64,000 nt of DNA from Shewanella decolorationis S12 (GCF_000485795.1 NZ_AXZL01000073.1:124001-188000), one strand, 5' to 3'; positions 1 through 8,570 are shown, counted from the stretch's first letter. A program made the numbers and translations. The notes: a model not told the origin generated them from the sequence alone.

Positions 1-1
1 T

Positions 2-1420
2 ATCTACTTTACCGATAATCTGTTCCTCAACCAGCAGTTGCAATATCGCGACTACACTACAGGTTTTGCCCGTCAAACAGGGGCTTACAACTATGTGTAC
101 TGGAATAACAAAGGCAAGATAAACGCCGATCCCCGCGCGCCACTGGTTGAAAATGGTGTGCTCTATCCCTTTGCCGCTAGACGCCAGGAATACCGCCAAC
201 TCGATGCCGAAGAAACCTCATGGCAGTATTTTGCCGATCTACGTTACGACTTCCAAATCGGCAATATCGACAACGAATTACTGGTGAATGCTAACTACGA
301 AGACCGCAACATTCGCCTCGAGCAATTCTCGATTTACGATGCGGACCAAGTCATTAAAAACAAACAAGGCGAAGTGATTTACCGTGGTTCGCTACCGTAC
401 ATTTACGATATCCGCAATCCAAATTGGGGAACGGGTAAATTTGCCGACTACGATCCGCTCAAAACCGCCAACTACAATAAAAAAGTCAGCGCTTGGGGCC
501 TAGGCGTGCAACATGTGGGTTATCTAGGTTATGGCTTTACCACCCGTGTTGGCGTGGCCTTTAACGAAATCAAACAGAGCTATGAACACCTAGGTGTGGA
601 TGAGCGCTACAGCGCGAGTCAAGCGAGCCCCACTCCTGAGGAAGATAGCAAAGATAACGGCGTGACCTACAACTTGGGCTTAACTTATATGCCCATTGAT
701 GATTTATCATTTTTCGTCAATCACTCAAAAGGTCGCACCGCCTATAGCATTTTAGGTTCTATCACTGGGGAAAATACCGACCGCGAAGACTCAGAATCCG
801 TCAGTAACGATCTCGGCATGCGCTTTAAAGCCTTTGATGATCAAATGTTGGCATCACTAGTGTTCTTTAAAAGCTCACGCACTAATGTGCCTTACAACAA
901 CCCAGACTATAACGCTGGCGTGTCAGGTGCCGATGTGCCCGTGTACTTTTACGATGGTAGCGAAGATACCCAAGGGGTCGAGTTGGATCTCAATGCCCAC
1001 TTAAACGATAACTGGCGCATCAACCTCAACGGCATGTATCAAGACGCTAGGGATAAACAAAACCCGAATGACAAAGCCAACTACGACACCCGCCAAAAAG
1101 GTGTGCCCTATGTTACCGCGAGTGCTTGGGTAACCTATGGTGCAGACTGGTTTGCCTTAACAAGCCCAATTGAGCTGAGTTTAGGCGCCAAGTATGTGGA
1201 TGATAGAAGCACGCACTCAAGCTCATTTGGTATCCCAGATGGTTATGTGCCGAGCTACACCTTAGTGGATTCTGCCATCAGCTATGCCACCGACTCCTGG
1301 AAGTTACAATTGAATATCAACAACCTATTCAATAAAGACTATTACAGCAAAGCCATGTTCCTCGGCGGCATGCCAGGCGAAGAGCGTAATGTGAAACTGC
1401 AATATAGCTACAGTTTCTAA
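2..1420 (+). CDS. TonB-dependent (siderophore-type) receptor, C-terminal part
   Basis: Partial gene, open at the left edge of the window; the reading frame starts at base 2. About 473 residues of a beta-barrel are present: alternating polar/aromatic strands throughout, a late segment LQLNINNLFNKDYYSK typical of the last strands of TonB-dependent receptors, and a C-terminal phenylalanine (SYSF), the usual outer-membrane insertion signal. The plug domain and TonB box would lie upstream, outside the window. Such receptors import ferric siderophores or similar ligands across the outer membrane using TonB energy. The NNLFNKDYYS-type ending is most common in FhuE/FpvA-like siderophore receptors, so a siderophore ligand is likely but inferred. 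It ends 20 bp before a terminator shared with the convergent antiporter gene. Confidence 0.85.
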   Translation: MYFTDNLFLNQQLQYRDYTTGFARQTGAYNYVYWNNKGKINADPRAPLVENGVLYPFAARRQEYRQLDAEETSWQYFADLRYDFQIGNIDNELLVNANYEDRNIRLEQFSIYDADQVIKNKQGEVIYRGSLPYIYDIRNPNWGTGKFADYDPLKTANYNKKVSAWGLGVQHVGYLGYGFTTRVGVAFNEIKQSYEHLGVDERYSASQASPTPEEDSKDNGVTYNLGLTYMPIDDLSFFVNHSKGRTAYSILGSITGENTDREDSESVSNDLGMRFKAFDDQMLASLVFFKSSRTNVPYNNPDYNAGVSGADVPVYFYDGSEDTQGVELDLNAHLNDNWRINLNGMYQDARDKQNPNDKANYDTRQKGVPYVTASAWVTYGADWFALTSPIELSLGAKYVDDRSTHSSSFGIPDGYVPSYTLVDSAISYATDSWKLQLNINNLFNKDYYSKAMFLGGMPGEERNVKLQYSYSF

Positions 1421-1440
1421 GCGTTTTCCTTAAGCCCATA

Positions 1441-1478
1441 AACAACAAGAGAGCCCATAGGCTCTCTTGTTGTTTTAG
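1441..1478. terminator. Bidirectional Rho-independent terminator
   Basis: A perfect 15-bp inverted repeat (arms 1441-1455 and 1460-1474, loop CATA) has A-rich and T-rich outer ends. It lies between convergent genes, so it can serve the TonB receptor on + and the antiporter on -. Confidence 0.9.
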
Positions 1479-1487
1479 CTGGCAGGC

Positions 1488-3257
1488 TTAACTGACATTC
1501 TCCCGGTCGCCACGCATCAGCGACTCCAGCTCAGCTTTACCCTTATTGGATAAATCAATCAGCTTGGCTAAATCATGTTGATGGGCAGCACTAGCGATCA
1601 CCAGCTTTTTATCGTGCTCGGCAAAAATCTTCACCCTTTCATTGGCCTGCACCTGTGATAAGCCTAAGCCCTGCAAAATCTTCTCACTGGCAGACAAAGC
1701 CGAACCAAAGGTTTCACGGAACACATCGGTCACCCCAAGGCTCATTAATCGATAGGCGTGGTTACGGTCACGAGCCCGAGCGACGATATTGATATGGGGG
1801 AAATGGGTTTTTACCTGCTGGGCAATTTCAATCGAATCCTCAACATTATCAACGGCCAGCAGCAACAAGCGCGAGCGGGCAATCCCCGCAGACATCAACA
1901 TATCTAAGCGTCTGGCATCGCCAAAATAGACCTCACCGCCATATTTGCGGATCACATCCACATGGCTGGCATCTTTATCTAAGGCCACAAATGGAATACC
2001 CGATGACGCTAAAATCCGCCCAGTGATCTGCCCTACCCGCCCAAATCCGGCAATGACCACCTCGGATTCAGTCACATTAATGGTATCGGGTAAACGAGTA
2101 TCCACCACCTTAGGTTTAGTGGCTCTAAAAAGCGTGAAAATCATCGGTGTGACTGCCATGGATAAACCGATGGCGAGCACTAAGATTTGGGCGATTTTAT
2201 CATCCACTATGCTGGATAATTGCGCCTGCGACAGCAGCACGAAGGCAAACTCACCGCCTTCGGCCAAGATAAGGCCTAGAGCAATACTCGGGCGCCATGT
2301 ATGGTGCCGTAAACGGCCAAGGAGCATCAGCACGAGAGTCTTAATCAGCAGCATGCCCAGCAAAATCGCGAGGATAAGTAAGGGATCGGTTAAAAACAGC
2401 TTGAGATCCATACTCATGCCGACCGCCATAAAAAACAGCCCAAGCAGTAAGCCCTTAAAAGGTTCGATATCGGTTTCGAGCTGATGTCGGTAGCTGGAGT
2501 TAGCCAACATAATTCCAGCTAAGAATGCGCCCATACCCGCCGACAGCCCTAACCACTCCATCAATTCGGCGCTACCCATCACCAGCAATAATGCAAAGGC
2601 GGTTAACACCTCACGAACCCCGCTGCTGGCGACAAGCTTAAGTACCCGCGGTAACAGATATTTGCCCACTAACACAAAGCCCACTAAGGCCACGCAGGTC
2701 CAATACCATGGCACCGCATGGTGCTCAATCTGGGCCGAATTAGGTGCAAGGTAAGCGGTTAATAGCAACATGGGGATCACGGCGAGATCTTGCATTAACA
2801 ACACCCCAAAGGCATCGCGGCCAAGCGGAGTGGTCAGTAGTCGATGTTCGCTCATCAGTTGTACCGCAAAGGCCGTCGATGATAGTGATAACGCCGCGCC
2901 AACCACTAATGCTGCCTCAATGGATAAGCTAAATCCCCAGGCTAAACCGCCAATTGCCGCCCAAGAAAGGAGTAACTGACCACTACCGAGACCAAAGATG
3001 GCGCTGCGCAGCTCCCATAACTTGCTCGGATTGAGTTCAAGCCCGAGCACAAACAGCATCAGTACCACACCCAGCTCGGCAAAATGCAGCACGGCGGCGG
3101 GATCCGACACCAGCGCCATGCCTCCTGGGCCTAAAATCACCCCAGCAGCGAGGTAAGACAGAATCGGTCCTGCGCCAAAACGTTTGCCCAAGGGCACAAA
3201 AATCACCGCGGCCAATAAAAATAACAGTACAGAAGTGAGCAGACTCGACTCTTCCAT
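1488..3257 (-). CDS. KefB/KefC-type monovalent cation:proton antiporter (CPA2) with RCK domain
   Basis: 589 residues. Residues about 5-380 form a Na+/H+-exchanger-type membrane domain with 12 or so hydrophobic segments (for example the start LLTSVLLFLLAAVIFVPLG and the segment GRDAFGVLLMQDLAVIPMLL characteristic of KefB/KefC). A TrkA-N/RCK nucleotide-binding domain begins near residue 397 with VVIAGFGRVGQ (GxGxxG) and FGDARR. KefB/C proteins exchange cytoplasmic K+ for H+ in response to glutathione adducts; RCK ligands vary and no ancillary KefF/KefG-like quinone reductase gene is adjacent, so the exact trigger is unknown. The ATG at 3257 begins a typical N-terminus (MEESSLLTS). The gene is monocistronic and ends at the shared terminator. 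Confidence 0.88.
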   Translation of the reverse strand: MEESSLLTSVLLFLLAAVIFVPLGKRFGAGPILSYLAAGVILGPGGMALVSDPAAVLHFAELGVVLMLFVLGLELNPSKLWELRSAIFGLGSGQLLLSWAAIGGLAWGFSLSIEAALVVGAALSLSSTAFAVQLMSEHRLLTTPLGRDAFGVLLMQDLAVIPMLLLTAYLAPNSAQIEHHAVPWYWTCVALVGFVLVGKYLLPRVLKLVASSGVREVLTAFALLLVMGSAELMEWLGLSAGMGAFLAGIMLANSSYRHQLETDIEPFKGLLLGLFFMAVGMSMDLKLFLTDPLLILAILLGMLLIKTLVLMLLGRLRHHTWRPSIALGLILAEGGEFAFVLLSQAQLSSIVDDKIAQILVLAIGLSMAVTPMIFTLFRATKPKVVDTRLPDTINVTESEVVIAGFGRVGQITGRILASSGIPFVALDKDASHVDVIRKYGGEVYFGDARRLDMLMSAGIARSRLLLLAVDNVEDSIEIAQQVKTHFPHINIVARARDRNHAYRLMSLGVTDVFRETFGSALSASEKILQGLGLSQVQANERVKIFAEHDKKLVIASAAHQHDLAKLIDLSNKGKAELESLMRGDRENVS

Positions 3258-3478
3258 TAGGGCTCCACAACGTTAGCGAAAGGCAAAAAATAGGTATAGC
3301 CTTAAGCAAAAAAGCTTCGGCTACCGCTGGCAATCATACTCTAGTTAGGCAGGAAAAAGTGTGAAAAATTGACCTAAAAATCATCGAGAAAATGCAAGAA
3401 ATAAGCGAAAAAGCGAAAGAAGAAAACCGCGTTACATTAACCTAAACAGTCAGTTACACAGACAATACAACTCGTATC

Positions 3479-5266
3479 CTACTGCCTTGCCAACTGACTG
3501 GTAATATTGGTGGCGCGTTTATCGGAGGCTAAAGCGTCCTCATAACAGAATACACTGTTACGGCCATTGGATTTTGCGGCATACAGCGCCATATCGGCAC
3601 GGTGTAGTAGAGGGTCTAAGCTTAAGTCTTCTGTTGTCATACCGCTGACCCCAAAGCTCGCGGTGATAGTAAATTTATGCCCCGAGAGATGCGTATCAAT
3701 GGCTTCAATCCGGCTTCGGCATTGTTCGGCAACTTCCATCCCCTTAGATTCATTGGCATAGGGCAAAAACAACGCAAATTCTTCGCCGCCAATCCGGGCA
3801 AACACATCACCATTGCGGACATGGGGTTTTAATACTTCCACGACTTTTTTCAGCGCCCAGTCACCCGTACCATGGCCGTAGGAATCATTAATCCGTTTAA
3901 AATGGTCCAAGTCGAATAAAATCACACAATAATCTCCCCCTCGGGCAGCGGCTTGCACAAACAAGTTTTCGCCAAGATCTTGCCCCGCACCACGGTTAAG
4001 CACGCCCGTCAGCGCATCCATTCTGGCCATGCGCATAAAACGCCGTTTTTGCAAATTGCCCACGACTAACAAAATCGCGAGGAAAAACAGCCCGCCCACT
4101 AATATCGTGATAAACATCAGCATATTAGTGTACTCACGCTCTTTTACCGTTTGCTGAGCGATGTAAAGTTCGCGCTCTTTATTCAGCAAGTTGATTTCAC
4201 GCGCCTGCTCATCGGCATTAAACTTAGCCGCTTGATAAGCAAGGGTTTTCATCCTCGACTCATCAAAAATCAGTTGATTATAATGTTGCTCTTTTCTGGA
4301 GTATTCGTAGGCTTGCTCAAATTGCTGTTTTTGAGCATAAATCTTAGCGAGTACACGTGATGCACCGTGCTTAAGCTCTGTATTGCTAGAATCATCCACA
4401 AGATTCATAACATATTGAGCATGTAACTCAGCTTTCGTAGAATCTTGCAACAACAAATAAGCTTCACTGAGCAACTCATGTACGCTATTAATCTCCAGCT
4501 CAAAATTAAATGATTCATACCCCTTTAGAGAATCTAATAAGTAAGAGATAGCAAGCTGTGGCTCATTCAATCTAAGACTCGATTCTCCCATACCTTTTAA
4601 TGCAATATTCGCAATTAGTGGGTAACCACTGGATTCACAATAACTACGAGTAGACTTAAATTCATCAAATGCTTGTACATACGACGCTATCTCTAATTGA
4701 TGTACTGATAGATAAAGCCTAGCCCCACAAATATCTTTAACATCACTTTCGGAGGCAAGAGCAAGCGCTTTAGTGGCATATGTAGCAACTTCCTCTGAGA
4801 TCCCCATCGCCGAATACAAGCTAGCTAAACGTAAGTAAGACGCACGTTTAAGATTTGTGTCCTCTATTCGTTCGATTAAACCAAGACTCTTTCCCATTGC
4901 AATAAATGCATCATTGAAATGACGTAGAGCAATATAGGCTGTTGCCTCATAACTATATGCAGAAAATAGCATTTCCGAGTCTTTGAGTAAGGGTTCTGAT
5001 TGGCCCAATAACTCAATAGCAGTTTGATACTGTCCTGAATAAATAGAAGCTGCACCTTTAAAGAGCAAAACTCGTCCCTGCTGTAAGCGAGACATAGAAC
5101 CAAATTCAGATTCAATTGTTTTAAGTAGGTTTATAGCAGCAGGTAAATCAGAATGTTGTAATGTTTCAATCTTAGCGAGTGTTTCATCATAATTTATAGA
5201 TGCAGCAATCAAGGGCATACAGAATATGCACAAGATTGCCGACATGAAAACACTAAAAAGCTTCAA
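3479..5266 (-). CDS. TPR-containing membrane diguanylate cyclase (GGDEF)
   Basis: 595 residues with a TTG start that directly follows the TAA stop of the upstream borosin precursor (0 bp gap), so translation is probably coupled. An alternative ATG lies 7 codons in, but only the TTG gives the full basic signal sequence MKLFSVFMSAILCIFC. Order: signal peptide (1-22), a periplasmic helical-repeat/TPR region (about 40-370), a transmembrane helix (382-404), and a GGDEF domain from about 412 with DALTGVLNR, an RxxD inhibitory-site motif at 484-487 and an intact GGEEF at 493-497. It should make c-di-GMP from two GTP and be product-inhibited. The TPR sensor faces the periplasm, where a peptide ligand could be read. 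Co-transcription with the borosin genes suggests, but does not prove, that the cyclase senses or serves that product. Confidence 0.88.
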   Translation of the reverse strand: MKLFSVFMSAILCIFCMPLIAASINYDETLAKIETLQHSDLPAAINLLKTIESEFGSMSRLQQGRVLLFKGAASIYSGQYQTAIELLGQSEPLLKDSEMLFSAYSYEATAYIALRHFNDAFIAMGKSLGLIERIEDTNLKRASYLRLASLYSAMGISEEVATYATKALALASESDVKDICGARLYLSVHQLEIASYVQAFDEFKSTRSYCESSGYPLIANIALKGMGESSLRLNEPQLAISYLLDSLKGYESFNFELEINSVHELLSEAYLLLQDSTKAELHAQYVMNLVDDSSNTELKHGASRVLAKIYAQKQQFEQAYEYSRKEQHYNQLIFDESRMKTLAYQAAKFNADEQAREINLLNKERELYIAQQTVKEREYTNMLMFITILVGGLFFLAILLVVGNLQKRRFMRMARMDALTGVLNRGAGQDLGENLFVQAAARGGDYCVILFDLDHFKRINDSYGHGTGDWALKKVVEVLKPHVRNGDVFARIGGEEFALFLPYANESKGMEVAEQCRSRIEAIDTHLSGHKFTITASFGVSGMTTEDLSLDPLLHRADMALYAAKSNGRNSVFCYEDALASDKRATNITSQLARQ

Positions 5267-5482
5267 TTAATCACCAATACCACATGAAATAATAAGGTAG
5301 GATTGATAGTTACTATCACCACTTAACGTTTTGAGCTTTTCTATATCCCCAGTCATTACAGCGTTAACTTCTTCATCAGTTAATCCGTGGGCACGCATCA
5401 CCGCCTCAGGATTCTGTTTATAATCTTCCATTAACTGCGCATCTTGGCCTAACTGGGTAAAAAAATCCGATAATGCAGACAT
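5267..5482 (-). CDS. Borosin precursor peptide, SonA-like (short form)
   Basis: 71 residues: a helical leader MSALSDFFTQLGQDAQLM... with LTDEEVNAVMTGD resembling the borosin-binding domain of SonA, then a short C-terminal tail NYQSYLIISCGIGD. In S. oneidensis the split borosin methyltransferase SonM N-methylates backbone amides near the C-terminus of the separate precursor SonA; the LII stretch here is the matching core position. The start is supported by AAAGGAA upstream of the ATG. It lies 18 bp after the longer paralogue and abuts the GGDEF gene. It contains a cysteine (Cys68) in the tail. The leader also looks Nif11/NHLP-like, but the adjacent methyltransferase makes the borosin reading much better. 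Exact methylation sites are inferred. Confidence 0.86.
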   Translation of the reverse strand: MSALSDFFTQLGQDAQLMEDYKQNPEAVMRAHGLTDEEVNAVMTGDIEKLKTLSGDSNYQSYLIISCGIGD

Positions 5483-5500
5483 GCTTATTCCTTTATTAGC

Positions 5501-5782
5501 TTAAATAATACCGACTCTAGAAAGACTTAACTTTGAGTCAACAGAACTTAAAACATTTTCGTGGTATTCAGAACGGTTACCATGATTAACCAGTAAGAAA
5601 GACTGGTAATCGCCTTCTCCACTTAAGCTTTTGAGTTTTTTCATATCCCCCGTCATGACAGCAGTAATTTCATCAATACTTAAACCATAAGCAAGCATTA
5701 CCACCTGTGGATTCTGCTTATAATCTTCCATTAACTGCGCATCTTGGCCTAACTGGGTAAAAAAATCCGATAATGCAAACAT
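5501..5782 (-). CDS. Borosin precursor peptide, SonA-like (long form, altered tail)
   Basis: 93 residues, a paralogue of the next gene. Residues 2-25 differ from it only once or not at all, and the DNA of that part is almost identical, while the remainder has diverged (SIDEITAVMTGDMKKLKSLSG, tail DYQSFLLVNHGN). Where the short form ends soon after this point, this one continues for about 23 residues rich in Ser, Val and Leu (SEYHENVLSSVDSKLSLSRV). The extension may be a new core or follower, or the result of stop loss or a frameshift. A strong AAGGAG lies ahead of the ATG. It is 44 bp downstream of the methyltransferase gene, so is the first precursor of the operon. Confidence 0.82.
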   Translation of the reverse strand: MFALSDFFTQLGQDAQLMEDYKQNPQVVMLAYGLSIDEITAVMTGDMKKLKSLSGEGDYQSFLLVNHGNRSEYHENVLSSVDSKLSLSRVGII

Positions 5783-5826
5783 GTTTTCTCCTTATTGTTA
5801 ATAATGACTCAATATCACACTTCAAT

Positions 5827-6618
5827 TTAGCCCAAATCTTCGGGACCGATCCCTAACTTAGCCAAAATAGCATAGTTGTACTCCAGCTTTTTTGCTGGCG
5901 GAATTAACAACGTACTAATCGGTGTTAAGTGTGCTTGGGGTAAATTCGCTAAAGGTAAACGCTCGATACGCGGGGCTTGGATTGGCAAATTAGCCGCTTC
6001 GTAGATGACCACCTCATGCTCGAGCGGGTACCATTGATTTAACTGCTCCACGAGGATCTGCAACCTATCACTCGAGGTATGAAATTGGGTTAGGGTATGT
6101 TCGCCCGCAATCGCGATTTGCCAGAGTAATAAGTGGGTAGTGGGATCGGGCACATGGTTGAAAAACATAAACTGGCTAGCTTCAAAGCTTTGATGCCCGG
6201 AGTTGCCAGGGTCAATCCCTAAGTCGGCCCACAGGCAAGCTTCGGCCGAAATCCCCGGCTCCATCTTGGCTGAAAACCCTTCTGCCTTGGCGCGAGTGAT
6301 AGCCATATGGGATACACAGGCAAACACGCCCGGATGGCCATAGAGTGCACACACGGTTTTTTTACCCGCTCTCACCGCATCGAGAATGGCATTGACCATT
6401 TGCTCGTAGGTGTCCCGACGATTTTTAACTTCACCATTTTGCGCATAAAACTGCTGCAAATTGATGACATTGGAGTTGAGCTTCGTCAACCAACGCTGCG
6501 AAAAACCGTCGGGTAAGAGTGAAAATACAATATCGGCATGTTCAATATAGCTGCGGCTTAATACGCTAATTTGCCCCGCGAGCTGTAACCCCGTACCCAC
6601 ACAAACGAGTGATCCCAA
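5827..6618 (-). CDS. Split borosin peptide alpha-N-methyltransferase, SonM-like
   Basis: 263 residues of the tetrapyrrole-methylase fold. The N-terminus GSLVCVGTG and YGHPG (93-97) form the SAM site. Tyr58, Arg67 and Tyr71 lie where SonM/OphMA-type enzymes carry their catalytic Tyr/Arg/Tyr set (R-x3-Y spacing kept). Unlike fungal OphMA, no precursor is fused at the C-terminus; two separate precursors follow. The enzyme is expected to add methyl groups from SAM to backbone amide nitrogens of the precursor cores in the cytoplasm. The start is a TTG at 6618-6616, preceded at good spacing by AGGAGAG; no ATG is available nearby. It is the first gene of a four-gene minus-strand operon. I recognise the sequence as very close to SonM of S. 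oneidensis from memory; no search was run. Confidence 0.9.
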   Translation of the reverse strand: MGSLVCVGTGLQLAGQISVLSRSYIEHADIVFSLLPDGFSQRWLTKLNSNVINLQQFYAQNGEVKNRRDTYEQMVNAILDAVRAGKKTVCALYGHPGVFACVSHMAITRAKAEGFSAKMEPGISAEACLWADLGIDPGNSGHQSFEASQFMFFNHVPDPTTHLLLWQIAIAGEHTLTQFHTSSDRLQILVEQLNQWYPLEHEVVIYEAANLPIQAPRIERLPLANLPQAHLTPISTLLIPPAKKLEYNYAILAKLGIGPEDLG

Positions 6619-7024
6619 TGGTCTCTCCTAAAAAGGCGATCTCGGCGGATTAATACATAAATTCAAGCGCTGAAATAACGTTCTCTAAAACCAATATCAT
6701 CGCTAAGATCATCAAAACAAAAAACTTTCACAACTCTACCCACATTTAGCTAACAATGCCACAGCACAATACTGCATTTGGTAAAATTTACTGACCTAAT
6801 TACCGCCTTACACGGTACATATAAAATAAAAAGCGATACAGGTACCAATCGCCGTAAATCAGTGTTCATTATAAAAATCTTCACTCATCGCGAACTAAAA
6901 CGCGCCGCTTAGGTCGAAAACTCACACAATTGCAACGATAAGCGCCGCAACGCCCAATTACCCTTGTCATAAGGGGGAGTGCTTGGGTATGATGGCCGCC
7001 AGATTTTCAGAAGTAGCGCATACA
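6619..7024. other. Divergent intergenic region between the borosin operon and bamE
   Basis: About 400 bp, AT-rich, without a convincing open frame. It must hold the promoter of the borosin operon (minus) and of bamE (plus). I see no strong -35/-10 pair or inverted-repeat operator that I would assign with confidence. Confidence 0.5.
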
Positions 7025-7516
7025 ATGATCAATAAAAAGCAAAGTCTTACCCTGCTGAGCGCCATTGCGCTCTCAGTTTCGCTCAGTGCCTGTAGCGTGT
7101 TTGATTGGCTGATCTATAAGCCCGATATTCCGCAAGGCAACTACATGGAGCCGCAACAGGTTGAAAAGTTGCGTATCGACATGACCAAAGAGCAGGCCGA
7201 ATACATTCTTGGTCGCCCAGTACTGCGTGACAGCTTTGCCGATGACACTTGGTATTATGTGTACCACTATAAGAGTGGCCGTGATGCGAGCATTACCCAT
7301 AAAGAATTGATCCTGCACTTTACTGGCAACAAATTAAGCTTAGTGAAGGGCGACTATGAATTAAGCCCAGAGTTTAATACGCCGCTTGAGCAGAGTAAGT
7401 TACCTATGGCCAACACCGCTGAGTCTGCGCCACTCGTGCCAGCACAGCGCCCAGATGAAAAGCCATTAGTGAAAGAAAATCAAACCGAAGCGCAAGTTCA
7501 AAAGCCTATCAAGTAA
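7025..7516 (+). CDS. bamE: Outer-membrane assembly lipoprotein BamE (SmpA)
   Basis: 163 residues from the ATG at 7025, chosen because it gives a clean lipoprotein signal: a short basic start (MINKKQ), a hydrophobic stretch and the lipobox LSAC, which puts the lipidated Cys at residue 21 or so. The mature part has the BamE/SmpA signature: IPQGNYMEPQQVEKLRIDMTKEQ followed by LGRPVLRDSFADDTWYYVY. BamE is a periplasmic, outer-membrane-anchored accessory of the BAM complex that folds beta-barrels. Compared with the E. coli protein (113 residues) it has a Pro/Glu/Lys-rich C-terminal extension of about 45 residues, probably flexible. The longer frame from 6983 would bury the signal and is rejected. 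Confidence 0.93.
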   Translation: MINKKQSLTLLSAIALSVSLSACSVFDWLIYKPDIPQGNYMEPQQVEKLRIDMTKEQAEYILGRPVLRDSFADDTWYYVYHYKSGRDASITHKELILHFTGNKLSLVKGDYELSPEFNTPLEQSKLPMANTAESAPLVPAQRPDEKPLVKENQTEAQVQKPIK

Positions 7517-7545
7517 GCATACTGGTTTAACACTAGCCTTAAACA

Positions 7546-7575
7546 CAAAAAGCGCCCATGGCGCTTTTTGTTTGT
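7546..7575. terminator. Bidirectional terminator between bamE and ratB
   Basis: Perfect 11-bp inverted repeat 7546-7556/7560-7570 with loop CAT and A/T tracts at both ends, between convergent genes. Confidence 0.9.
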
Positions 7576-7591
7576 TCGTGTTGCGGACAGA

Positions 7592-7927
7592 TTAAGACAC
7601 CCGTCCACCGGTCACTTTATTGGCACGACCTTCATCCTTGGCCTTATCGGCACGGCGACGGCGCACATCCTTAGGATCGGCAATCAGCGGGCGATAAATC
7701 TCTACTCGCTGCCCGGGTAAAATCACTTGGTCATGCTTAACCACATTGCTAAACACCCCAAGCTTTACCGTTTCTAAATCAATCTCAGGGAAAAAACTCA
7801 CCATATTGCTCTGACGCACTATGTCAATCGCGCTCGTGCCGGGCAATACGCTAACCGAAATCACCTTTTGCTGAGTCGGCAGTGCATAAATAACATCGAC
7901 GACGAACTTATCTGCTTCATTTGTCAC
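7592..7927 (-). CDS. ratB: RnfH/RatB-family ubiquitin-like protein
   Basis: 111 residues of the UPF0125/RnfH family: beta-grasp fold with FVVDVIYALPTQQKVISVSV at the start, KLGVFSNVVKHDQVILPGQRVEIYRPL in the middle, and a basic C-terminal tail (DPKDVRRRRADKAK). In enterobacteria the partner gene ratA lies directly upstream, as here; the ratA stop overlaps this start by 11 bp. Its molecular role is poorly known; it is called RatB or PasI where the pair is treated as a toxin-antitoxin-like module. Confidence 0.85.
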   Translation of the reverse strand: MTNEADKFVVDVIYALPTQQKVISVSVLPGTSAIDIVRQSNMVSFFPEIDLETVKLGVFSNVVKHDQVILPGQRVEIYRPLIADPKDVRRRRADKAKDEGRANKVTGGRVS

Positions 7928-8354
7928 TGTAAATTACCTTAGCGCGGCTGGTAAACGCCGTCACCATAGACACCATAAGATCATTAAACACTTTACCAAA
8001 AGCCATATCGACCAATGAGCTGGAAAACTCGAAATTTAAGTCAAACTCCACCTTACAGGCATCTTCAGTCAACTCGGTAAAACGCCACTGGCCGAATAAG
8101 TGTTTAAAAGGCCCATTTTCAAGTCTTAACTCGATACTCTTTCCCGGCACCACCTGATTGCGCGTGGTGAAGGTCTTACGGATCCCCGCCTTACTCACAT
8201 CGACCGAGGCCAGCATGGTTTTACCATCAAACTCAAGCACTTTACCGCCAACACAACCGGGTAAAAACTCTTTGTACGACTCAACATCATTGACTAAATC
8301 ATACATTTGCATCGCACTAAAACGAACTAACACACTTCGAGAAATCTGCGGCAT
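7917..8354 (-). CDS. ratA: RatA/PasT/Coq10-type START-domain protein
   Basis: 145 residues from the ATG at 8354 (MPQISRSVLVRFSAMQMYDLV); the frame could extend 6 codons upstream, but MPQISRS is the usual family start. It has the polyketide-cyclase/START fold of the Coq10/RatA family: VNDVESYKEFLPGC near residue 20 and FSSSLVDMAFGKVFNDL near the end. RatA was reported in E. coli to block 70S ribosome association, and PasT to act in persistence and respiration; Coq10 homologues bind ubiquinone. Its position divergent from smpB-ssrA is conserved in gamma-proteobacteria. Confidence 0.9.
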   Translation of the reverse strand: MPQISRSVLVRFSAMQMYDLVNDVESYKEFLPGCVGGKVLEFDGKTMLASVDVSKAGIRKTFTTRNQVVPGKSIELRLENGPFKHLFGQWRFTELTEDACKVEFDLNFEFSSSLVDMAFGKVFNDLMVSMVTAFTSRAKVIYSDK

Positions 8355-8570
8355 AGGGCTTGGCACTCTCAATCTAAGTAAACACGCTGTCTCAAGCGAA
8401 CTCCGCGCGCCCTACTCTCTAGGGAAGCTAACAAAATTGGTTTGGATTCTACCACGATACTTAAAAAACGCACCCCTCACATATCCCTATGATGACTAAG
8501 CAAAACCGTACAAAAAACCAGCAATGAATTAATGAAGGCTTGAAATAGCTCAAATAAACCCTTATATCCA

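Noticed and set aside
5267..5782. Reading the two small peptides as Nif11/NHLP bacteriocin leaders
   Set aside because: They have no Gly-Gly cleavage site and their partner is a tetrapyrrole-fold N-methyltransferase, not a lanthionine synthetase or nitrile-hydratase-type enzyme; borosin fits better.
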